Shown: piece after piece, positions 16,901 to 22,705 of the stretch | How positions within the stretch are numbered: the first letter of the stretch is position 1 | Layout of the letters: each line of letters opens with the position of its first letter | Origin: CAZRIE01 sp964600075 | GTDB taxonomy: Bacteria; Bacteroidota; Bacteroidia; Flavobacteriales; Flavobacteriaceae | DNA length: 45,982 bases | Assembly: GCA_964600075.1 (NCBI GenBank) | Contig: CAZRIE010000023.1 | Coordinates: 1 to 45,982 of the forward strand | Reading direction: 5' to 3' | The notes under the pieces: generated by a model | Seen by the model: only the letters and a program-made list of their open reading frames with translations | Told to the model about the DNA's origin: nothing | Databases searched by the model: none | Made by a program: the position numbers and the translations under genes

Positions 16901-17833
16901 ATACGCCACAATCTGATGTTGAATGGTCTCGACCTGACCTTTTTTGATATGCCAATCGCCCATTCTAGAGCGCACCGGCCCAATACCGAGTTGATTATCG
17001 ACCCGCCAAGTCTGTGGGAAGCCTTCATTGTCGGGGTGGTCGAAGATTGCTATATGGCCCCATTCATCGAGTCCGTCGATTTCTATTCCAGCGTCCACCC
17101 ACATTGCTCTTTGCCCTTCGGCCTTTGCATTGCGATGGCGCGCCGCATTTACTACCTCTCCCTTAATATCCGGATTCCAGGGCATTCGTAAGAACAGTCC
17201 ACCATAATCGAATTCGTTGATGGTAATATCGGTCAAAGCCTCTCCCTGCCATTCCAGATTCAAAAGATAATGGCCATCCTCTTCCTTTAAGGTCCATGTT
17301 TGGGATTCCCTTAGAATGGGTGTTTTTGCATCGTCGAGCATGTTGTAGACGGTCTTCCATTTTACCTCTTCACCTGAATCGATAAGTATTTCCGCGCCAA
17401 CTTTTTGCCAATGGTCCCCGTCGGGAAAATGAAAAAAGTCACGCCCAATCTTCTTTTTAATCTTATCGGGTTTGTTACGGTCATAGAACCATTTTTTAAG
17501 TTCCGTTGTGTCGGCACCTGTGCCGTTGACGCGGGTAAAACCCCAGTACAATCCCGTCTGGTGTTTGTGATGTCCTGGACTGAACTCGGTAAGTTCGGAA
17601 TCTGAACCGGGAGCTAAAATAGGATGAAGGAAAGGTCTAAAGTCAGGGCGTGCATTTTGAATTACTATTGGACTAGACTCACCTTCAAGAAACACGGATA
17701 TCGTCGAATCAGTTTTTTTGACCTCGAAGCTGGTTTTGGAATTCACTTCCGTTAACCCGATTTTGTTTTTGGGTTCCGATTTGCACGATCTCAGGCCTAC
17801 AAGCACCAACAGTAGTAAAAGATAATATCTCAT
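13931..17833 (-). CDS. Multidomain lipoprotein: DUF6807 + PVC-type membrane-bound dehydrogenase + HEAT-like region + cytochrome c
   Basis: A 1300-residue protein with a lipoprotein signal (MRYYLLLLLVLVGLRSC, lipobox LRSC). Residues ~40-340 match DUF6807 (PmoA-like): FLHPILAPGSDSELTEFSPGHHKHQTGLY read in parts, HHKHQTGLYWG and FDYGGLFLRMPW. Residues ~370-770 are a beta-propeller of the PVC-type putative membrane-bound dehydrogenase family (VNVFASEPMITQPMAFCWDDRG, WIAENRDY, HGFSNPWGIDYD). Residues ~790-1130 are helical HEAT-like repeats. The C-terminus holds one c-type heme site C1175-x-x-C-H1179 (TCYACHKMHGEGG) and GPELTGSNR. Start ATG at 17833; an upstream TTG adds two residues. It probably oxidises a sugar or polyol in the periplasm; substrate unknown. 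Confidence 0.88.
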   Translation of the reverse strand: MRYYLLLLLVLVGLRSCKSEPKNKIGLTEVNSKTSFEVKKTDSTISVFLEGESSPIVIQNARPDFRPFLHPILAPGSDSELTEFSPGHHKHQTGLYWGFTRVNGTGADTTELKKWFYDRNKPDKIKKKIGRDFFHFPDGDHWQKVGAEILIDSGEEVKWKTVYNMLDDAKTPILRESQTWTLKEEDGHYLLNLEWQGEALTDITINEFDYGGLFLRMPWNPDIKGEVVNAARHRNAKAEGQRAMWVDAGIEIDGLDEWGHIAIFDHPDNEGFPQTWRVDNQLGIGPVRSRMGDWHIKKGQVETIQHQIVAYSGKLDAMKMNNLWGDYVGDKGMYNTASLWGIAQQEGRDAKLLSPQEAVEAMTLKEGYQVNVFASEPMITQPMAFCWDDRGRMWIAENRDYESRQDGFSNSGDSRILILEDTDKDGVVDSKKVFLEGIPFPSAIAVGHGGLFLGAPPNLLFVPDKNNDDKADTPDIKVLLTGWGIRDRHETINSFHWGPDGWLYGLEGFATPSVIRKPKGEGKIYKHREEFPKNLLNAEGVDINGGVWRYHPLKERFEVVAHGFSNPWGIDYDAKGQLLISACVIPHLFHVIPGGIYHRQGGSHFNPYVYDDIKTIVDHRHRSAHGGARIYQSDAFPEEQQGRLFMANIHEHAVLSDVLTPNGSGFTASHGEDFMLANNAQWIGFSMEVGPEGGLYVLDWHDADICGKEVVNKDTGRVFRIMPENSRAKDWPDRYTDLNKKSDLELVELQLSKSNWHAQRARTILQYRASQRPLEKKAVDRLNALLNINDNENTRLRALWTLHSTNSSNAKQLVDLLDDKDQYVRAWTIQFLLEDRQPEKSVIEALTAMAKNENSPAVRMYLAAGLQRIDKKDRWGIASALVQVAEDVDDPNIPLMLWFGIEPLVADDSQKALQLAKQSKIPSLTQKIARRLVDADKIEKLITEIGTNSAGSSDLLKGMLAGMEGRSDLTEPSNWSTTYKSLPSNEKIIAIADEISQRFGNVEAAKRMFAVLNDSGADTDRKRAAIKNLAVQQHPGLQEKLPQLLQRPELRSEAIRAVAAYDNKALGEILLNQYPKYSTSEKQEVIQAMASRPVYGWQLANAIKEGSMPKKEIPAYVALQLRRVVGNGFVEIWGPLDDISGGVQGQYSKYQRLLTDDAVANASAAKGKEVYENTCYACHKMHGEGGIIGPELTGSNRTNTAYLLGNILEPSGEIQDDYKLVVITTQDGRTYSGNVISENDRSLSLRVVGQEPITINKSSINSRETTPKSMMPEGLLNTLTDAEVLDLVAYLKALNPLDKT

Positions 17834-17951
17834 TTTCAATCATTTTAAACGCGTTCAAGTTAAAAAAAATTTTGGAACTCGTTTTTTTGTTCTCATGGAG
17901 TCCTCCCATCCCGACAATTCTATAATAACCTCTCGCGAGGAAAGGGAAGTT

Positions 17952-19079
17952 CTAAAAAACCGTCCTGGTGGATTCAATCAAAGCATCGACTGCCTTATCT
18001 AATTCCTCTTGCAGATTGGGGTTGGTGCAATTGATTAGTATGGAAAACACCATCTGCTCTTTGGGATATACAAAAAAGTTGGAATAGCCGCCTACTCCAT
18101 TCCCTACATGGCCATAAAAAGGCCGACCTTTTTTATCTTCACTGACCTGCCAACCAAGTCCGTAATAGATCGGTTTTCCATTCACCGTTTCGGAGGTCAG
18201 AAATTGAGTTAATATTTCTTCATTCAAAATTTTCCCGTCCAAATAGGCTTGGCCCAGTTTAGAGATATCTTCGGAAGTGGAGAGGTAGCCACCACCGGCC
18301 AGTTTGTAAAAGTTGTTTACAGAAATGGCCGAACGGAAGCCTTTGCGGTTTTTAGAATAGAAAGTGGAAATGTTACTTCGGCTACGCTCAGCGACCGATT
18401 TTGACCGAACCCCGAGCAGCGTAGAAGGGTCTGGATCGCATTCTGCAAAAGTATTTGTAATTCCCAAAGGGCGCAACACTTTCTTTTGTACATAGTCTTC
18501 AAACGGAATACCACTGACCTCTTGCATAGCCAGCGAAATCAAAACCCAATCATAGCTGTTGTAGAGATAGTTCGTACCCGGTTCAAAGAGCAACGCGTCA
18601 TCCCTAAAGATTTCAATGCTTTCCTTTATGGCGTAGGGTTTGTTGAGACCGTACTCCATTCCTTGATAACCACGGATACCTGCCGTATGACTTGCCAGCT
18701 GGCGAATGGTGAAATCCCATTGCTTTCTTGGGTAGTAGGGTACATACTCATAAAAAGAGGTGTCCAAATCAATCTGTCCCTCAGCTACCATATGCGCCAA
18801 GGCGGTGGCTGCGATAGGTTTGGAGACGCTGGCGATTCGGAAAATAGTTTTAGTAGGATCAACATGTATTTTTTTTTCCAAATAAGAATAGCCATAACCT
18901 TTTTGGAGTATTGTTTTACCCCTCTTTAAAACTGTAATTGAAAGTCCAGGAACTTTCTTTTCATTCACTAAATCACACAGAATAGCATCGGCAGTTGCCA
19001 GTCCACTCAGTTTTGGGTCGTCTCGCAGGACTCGCTTTTTAGCGAAGAGATTTCTAAGGTATTTCTCGATAGGGTTCAT
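17952..19079 (-). CDS. Serine hydrolase of the beta-lactamase/LACTB class C-like family, with repeat insertion
   Basis: A 375-residue penicillin-binding-like serine hydrolase. Motif 1 SxxK is ASVSKPIAATALAHM (nucleophile Ser in SVSK); motif 2 is LYNSYDW, where YNS replaces the usual YSN; motif 3 is HVGNGVGGYSNF (HxG). No signal peptide is visible, so it may be cytoplasmic or its true start may differ. The start ATG at 19079 gives MNPIEKYLRN; an ATG four codons upstream lies in a CATTGCGAG repeat. Residues ~226-236 (SVAERSRSN) are encoded by the 16-mer CTTCGGCTACGCTCAG, which also occurs inside metH, an in-frame repeat insertion in a loop before the HxG region. Natural substrate unknown. Confidence 0.85.
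   Translation of the reverse strand: MNPIEKYLRNLFAKKRVLRDDPKLSGLATADAILCDLVNEKKVPGLSITVLKRGKTILQKGYGYSYLEKKIHVDPTKTIFRIASVSKPIAATALAHMVAEGQIDLDTSFYEYVPYYPRKQWDFTIRQLASHTAGIRGYQGMEYGLNKPYAIKESIEIFRDDALLFEPGTNYLYNSYDWVLISLAMQEVSGIPFEDYVQKKVLRPLGITNTFAECDPDPSTLLGVRSKSVAERSRSNISTFYSKNRKGFRSAISVNNFYKLAGGGYLSTSEDISKLGQAYLDGKILNEEILTQFLTSETVNGKPIYYGLGWQVSEDKKGRPFYGHVGNGVGGYSNFFVYPKEQMVFSILINCTNPNLQEELDKAVDALIESTRTVF
18376..18391. repeat. Dispersed 16-mer CTTCGGCTACGCTCAG inside a coding sequence
   Basis: Exact copy (inverse orientation) of the 16-mer at 23371-23386 in metH. Translated here as VAERSR. A common short repeat word in Flavobacteriaceae, from memory, usually between genes. Confidence 0.8.
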
Positions 19080-19087
19080 GTATTTCG

Positions 19088-19300
19088 TCATTGCGAGCTA
19101 TAGCTTGCCTTCGGCAAGTCAATAGCGAGGCAATCTGTCGAATTTGTTCTCAATAGATGTTGACCTATGAGAAACCTTTGCGTAATAAAGTTACAGATCG
19201 CCAATTCACCTTAACCATTTGGAAGGTTTAACTTTTTTACAGGCTCCTCGGGAATTTGTTTTTGCGAGCGAAGCGCGGCAATCTGCCGAACCTTTGCAAA
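19088..19300. repeat. Two CATTGCGAG...GCAATCTG-type dispersed repeats
   Basis: Copy 1 at about 19088-19142 (CGTCATTGCGAGCTATAG ... GCGAGGCAATCTGTCG) contains an internal GCTTGCCTTCGGCAAG hairpin. Copy 2 at about 19260-19293 (TTGCGAGCGAAGCGCGGCAA TCTGCCGAAC). They fill the gap between the serine hydrolase and DUF2807 genes, and copy 1 creates a false upstream ATG. Confidence 0.7.
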
Positions 19301-19303
19301 AGG

Positions 19304-20047
19304 CTATTTAAAAATAAGCCTTCCTTTATAAAGCTCTTCAACATCAACCTCATCTGGTCGGTTCGAAATGATAACATCGCCTGTACCTCGAATTACACCT
19401 TTAATGGACATTTGCGGGTTCACAAACATATCGTTGCTGCCCCTATGATTAAGATCAACGCTTTGAGCCAACAAATTTTCCGCCTCAATACGCGAATCGC
19501 CAGCAGCTATCGTCAGATTAAAATTTTCAGTACTCCCCTTAAGCTTAAAATAGGCGATACCGTTTACAACAATGCTAAGGGTTTGAACATCGACTTCCAA
19601 ATCAAATTCTCCATCGGTAGTCTCCGATTCGGGGTTTACAAAACTCTCTGAAAGCAGGTTCAGACTTGGGTACACTAAAATCCCATCACTTCTTATCGGC
19701 CAGCCCGTACTACTTCTTATTTCTGTAATATTTGGTGAGGTAATGTAAATTGTTGTCAGGCCGTATTCCCTGAAATAATTACAATCGTTCGTATCGCGAA
19801 GCAGCAGGCGGTCGCCCTCGACTTCGGCAGTAACTTCATTGCGAAGCACTTCTCCGGTTTCGATCTCCACTTTTTGGGTGGCACCCTGTTTTAAAACTAA
19901 GGATACGTTTTCGAAAACCGTGATTTCTGAAAACTCAGATACCGATACTTCTTCTCGAATTAAAGCCCCTGCGTTTTGAAAGCAGTCGGGGGCGGATTCG
20001 GAGTTGCAGGAAGAAAACATTGATAAACATAGGATTGATAGCAGCAT
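19304..20047 (-). CDS. DUF2807 (head GIN domain) lipoprotein
   Basis: A 247-residue probable lipoprotein: MLLSILCLSMFSSC gives a hydrophobic core ending in a lipobox cysteine (Cys14). The mature part carries the parallel beta-helix pattern of DUF2807: EVSVSEFSEITVFENVSLVLKQG near the start, DRLLLRDTNDCN, and repeated strand-turn units such as LNLTIAAGDSRIEAENL (seen as FNLTIAAGDSRIEAENL) and MFVNPQMSIKGVIRGTGDV near the end. Function of the family is unknown; such proteins are surface-exposed or periplasmic. The frame continues 26 codons upstream, but that part translates a CCCCCTAAGG palindrome and is rejected as start. Confidence 0.82.
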   Translation of the reverse strand: MLLSILCLSMFSSCNSESAPDCFQNAGALIREEVSVSEFSEITVFENVSLVLKQGATQKVEIETGEVLRNEVTAEVEGDRLLLRDTNDCNYFREYGLTTIYITSPNITEIRSSTGWPIRSDGILVYPSLNLLSESFVNPESETTDGEFDLEVDVQTLSIVVNGIAYFKLKGSTENFNLTIAAGDSRIEAENLLAQSVDLNHRGSNDMFVNPQMSIKGVIRGTGDVIISNRPDEVDVEELYKGRLIFK

Positions 20048-20065
20048 TTTCCCTGCATGGGAAAC

Positions 20066-20090
20066 CCCCCCTAAGGTCCCCTTAGGGGGG
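20066..20090. repeat. Palindrome CCCCCCTAAGG / CCTTAGGGGGG
   Basis: 11-bp perfect inverted repeat with a three-base loop upstream of the DUF2807 gene and downstream of the acyloxyacyl-hydrolase-like gene. Related to the word before pheA. Confidence 0.7.
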
Positions 20091-20152
20091 CAATCCATAT
20101 TTTTAAGCCTTAGATATAAACTCATAACTCTGAACTCGTAATACTCATAACT

Positions 20153-21247
20153 TTATAATCGTACTCCTATCCCAAACTCAACGGCTTCTGCTGCCGCCCC
20201 ATGAGATTTTAGGCTGATAACCCCAAAAACTTTTTCGCCAAAATAACGCTTTAGGCCGAACCGATTGTAGACCCTTCCTTCAAAATCGAACGGATAATAG
20301 ACATAATAGCCCAATTGTGTGACAATCGAAAGTTTGTTAATGAAAAGCTCATGGCCCACAAAAAGTCCGACACGTTTAAAATCGGTGTCCGCATCAATAT
20401 TATTTTCAGGAAATGAAATAGATTGAAAACGTATCAATTCCTTTAAAAAATTACTGAAAAACACATCCGTCCCGAATTGAATTGCACTTTTACGCCCCAA
20501 CCGTTTATCCGCATAACCCGAGAAAATGTAGAATGGATACTGCCCGTGACCAATATTGTCGCTTTCGTTTACTCCGGCGCGAAAAATAAGATTGTATTTA
20601 ATAGGTTCCGTAATCTTCACTTTTCCTCTGTTGATATATTCGGTTTCGGCACCCTCAAGCGTATAGATCAATCCGGCGTTAATAGCCAACGTATTGGTCG
20701 ATGTATTCGGAGCTTTTACATTGGCGTTGGAATAATGTACAATGGAAATTCCCGCCTTAAAACCCAAGTTTTTAAAGATATTTTCCTTGTAGTAATTGAA
20801 CATCATAAATGTAGAACTCAACAGGCGCGAACCATAGGCATTATTACGAAAATTAGTCTCCCGATCGTACGGATTCGTCGCATAGGCGATTCCCTGACCT
20901 ATGCGAAACTGTAAATTTCGCTTGAAGAAGTAGAAGTTAAAATGGGCGTATAGGCCATGGGCATTCCCTAAAGTGGCATTGTTCGTATTTTGATAAAGAT
21001 AGGAGGCACCCAAATCGGGATAATTGTACCACTGTTGCCAATCTTTAAGCCCAAAGGTCTTTCGGTTATACCCCAAAATTAGACCTGCCGGGTGCTCCGA
21101 AATCAAATGCGAAATATCGGGGTTATGCAGAATGATCGAACCGTAAAAGGGGTTGGCGTCAAAGGTATAGCTATGTATTCGCTTACCATCTTGCGAAAAA
21201 CCACAACCTACCGATAAAAAGAAAAGCAGAAGTACCCTTAGGTTCAT
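20153..21247 (-). CDS. Acyloxyacyl hydrolase / lipid A deacylase (PagL-like) family outer-membrane protein
   Basis: A 364-residue protein with a Sec signal (MNLRVLLLFFLSVGCGFSQ) and an alternating-strand pattern ending in a C-terminal aromatic/hydrophobic strand (VEFGIGVRL), as expected for an outer-membrane beta-barrel. It resembles the Bacteroidetes acyloxyacyl hydrolase family: HNPDISHLISEHPAGLILGYNR, WYNYPDLGASYLYQN, and the putative catalytic His-x-Ser segment IVHYSNANVKAPN, equivalent to the PagL HxSxN region. If active it would remove an acyl chain from lipid A. ATG at 21247 preferred; a TTG three codons upstream is possible. Same strand as the DUF2807 gene; may be cotranscribed with it. 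Confidence 0.82.
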   Translation of the reverse strand: MNLRVLLLFFLSVGCGFSQDGKRIHSYTFDANPFYGSIILHNPDISHLISEHPAGLILGYNRKTFGLKDWQQWYNYPDLGASYLYQNTNNATLGNAHGLYAHFNFYFFKRNLQFRIGQGIAYATNPYDRETNFRNNAYGSRLLSSTFMMFNYYKENIFKNLGFKAGISIVHYSNANVKAPNTSTNTLAINAGLIYTLEGAETEYINRGKVKITEPIKYNLIFRAGVNESDNIGHGQYPFYIFSGYADKRLGRKSAIQFGTDVFFSNFLKELIRFQSISFPENNIDADTDFKRVGLFVGHELFINKLSIVTQLGYYVYYPFDFEGRVYNRFGLKRYFGEKVFGVISLKSHGAAAEAVEFGIGVRL

Positions 21248-21255
21248 GGAAGGCA

Positions 21256-21292
21256 AAGGTAAGTACGAAGTACGAAATACGAGGTACGAAGG
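21256..21292. repeat. Iterated 'GTACGAAGTACGAAATACGAGG' words
   Basis: TACGAAG/TACGAGG words between the acyloxyacyl-hydrolase-like gene and metF, of the same family as those near 10400 and 40340. Confidence 0.6.
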
Positions 21293-21370
21293 ATTAAAAA
21301 AATGGGCAGTGGATTGTTTCTTTAGTTTCCGGCTTTAAAGGAAAAACTTGGAACAATAGAAAACTGAAAC

Positions 21371-22324
21371 TTAAAAAACCTTTTCCGCTATCGCCCTGAT
21401 ATTGTCAGATTTACCCATAGAATAGTAGTGCAGTACGGGTACACCTGCAGCCTTCAATTCTTTCGACTGCTGAATCGCCCATTCAACGCCCACTTTACGC
21501 ACGTCTTTGTTCGTTGCGCAGTCATCGACCGCATCAATCAAATCTTGCGGAAGGTCGATACGAAAAACTTGGGGCAAAAGTTGTAGATGGCGTTTTACCG
21601 CAATAGGCTTGATACCGGGAATAATCGGTATATCAATACCCATCTCCCTGGCGGCATCAACAAACTCAAAATATTTTTGGTTGTCGAAGAACATTTGAGT
21701 TACGACGTAATCCGCCCCAGCGTCTACTTTTTCTTTTAAGCGTTTGAGGTCTGATTTAAGCGATGGGGCCTCCAAATGCTTTTCAGGATAACCTGCTACA
21801 CCTATGCAGAAATCGGCACAATCATCAGTCTCGACCGTATCGTGTAGATAATTTCCGCAATTAAGGTTGTGTACTTGCTTTATCAAATCGAGGGCATAAG
21901 GATGGCCTCCCTTTGTAGGATGAAAATACTGTTCCTCGCGCATCGGATCGCCCCGAAGTGCCATAATATTGTCGATATCCAAATAGTGGCAGTCCACTAA
22001 AAGATACTCGGTTTCTTCTTTTGTAAACCCGCCACAGAGCACATGCGGCACCGTATCGACGTTGTATTTATGCTTGATCGAGGCGCAGATACCCACCGTA
22101 CCCGGTCGCATACGGGTCAACTTTTTATCCAAAAGGCCATCCCTGTCGATGTACACATATTCTTCACGCGAAGTGGTCACATCGATAAAAGGAGGTTTGA
22201 ATTCCATCAACGGATCGATATTATCGTACAGTTCCTGAATTCTATGGCCCTTTACAGGTGGTATAATTTCAAAGGAAAACAAAGTTTCCCTTTTTGCTTT
22301 TTTTATGTGGTCTGTTATCTTCAT
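21371..22324 (-). CDS. metF: Methylenetetrahydrofolate reductase
   Basis: MetF reduces 5,10-methylene-THF to 5-methyl-THF, the methyl donor for MetH. The 317-residue TIM barrel starts MKITDHIKKAKRETLFSFEIIPP, then FIDVTTSREEYV, VPHVLCGGFTKEE, NIMALRGDP, VAGYPEKH, DAGADYVVTQMFFDN and PIIPGIKPI, covering the FAD and folate sites. The frame is open for 40 further codons upstream, but these translate a dispersed repeat (22366-22440), so the ATG at 22324 is chosen. It is the last gene of the metH cluster and is presumably under the SAM-I riboswitch at 26882-26998 if transcription continues that far. Confidence 0.94.
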   Translation of the reverse strand: MKITDHIKKAKRETLFSFEIIPPVKGHRIQELYDNIDPLMEFKPPFIDVTTSREEYVYIDRDGLLDKKLTRMRPGTVGICASIKHKYNVDTVPHVLCGGFTKEETEYLLVDCHYLDIDNIMALRGDPMREEQYFHPTKGGHPYALDLIKQVHNLNCGNYLHDTVETDDCADFCIGVAGYPEKHLEAPSLKSDLKRLKEKVDAGADYVVTQMFFDNQKYFEFVDAAREMGIDIPIIPGIKPIAVKRHLQLLPQVFRIDLPQDLIDAVDDCATNKDVRKVGVEWAIQQSKELKAAGVPVLHYYSMGKSDNIRAIAEKVF

Positions 22325-22365
22325 TTCTGCTGAACTAGTTTCAGTATCTATTTTTTTAATTTGGG

Positions 22366-22440
22366 CGTTCGGGCGGGCTATTCGCAATATTTTTTCAGCG
22401 AAAAGGCCAAAAAAGATTCCGCTGCTATCCCTAACGCAAA
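22366..22440. repeat. Dispersed flavobacterial repeat (GCGTTAGGGATAGCAGCGG ... GAACGCCC)
   Basis: On the minus strand it starts GCGTTAGGGATAGCAGCGGA and ends near GCCCGCCCGAACGCCC, with an internal imperfect dyad around CTTTTTTGG. I recall this element from intergenic regions of many Bacteroidetes. It produces a spurious N-terminal extension of metF. Confidence 0.65.
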
Positions 22441-22491
22441 ACACCCATTACACCAATAAAATCAATCTTTCAATAGGCTCTTTTTTACTAT

Positions 22492-22704
22492 TTAGTACGC
22501 TTCTTCATACTCCCAATATATCCATCGACCGCCAAAGTAATCTGTAAGAATGTATTTTTTACTCAGAGATTTAACCCTAGCCGCAGCTATCAGTTTTTTA
22601 GAAAATCCATCGACTATAATTTCTTCCTCAATCTCCTTGTTATTTTCATCATAACCATGACTAATAATATAACTGCCCAAAGAAACCTCGATATACTTTC
22701 TCAT
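22492..22704 (-). CDS. 70-residue protein of unknown function between metH and metF
   Basis: A short frame whose ATG lies one base beyond the metH C-terminal gene's TGA, so coupled translation is likely. The product (MRKYIEVSLGSYIISHGYDE ... YFGGRWIYWEYEEAY) is hydrophilic, strand-rich, has no signal or metal motif, and ends in an aromatic/acidic tail. I do not recognise the family. Position inside a methionine-synthesis operon suggests, but does not prove, a role there. Confidence 0.6.
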   Translation of the reverse strand: MRKYIEVSLGSYIISHGYDENNKEIEEEIIVDGFSKKLIAAARVKSLSKKYILTDYFGGRWIYWEYEEAY

Positions 22705-22705
22705 A

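Noticed and set aside
20048..20125. N-terminal extension of the DUF2807 protein
   Set aside because: Contains a translated CCCCCTAAGG palindrome and would bury the lipoprotein signal; the ATG at 20047 starts directly at the signal sequence.
22325..22444. Forty-residue N-terminal extension of MetF
   Set aside because: Encoded by a dispersed repeat; MetF family begins at the ATG at 22324.
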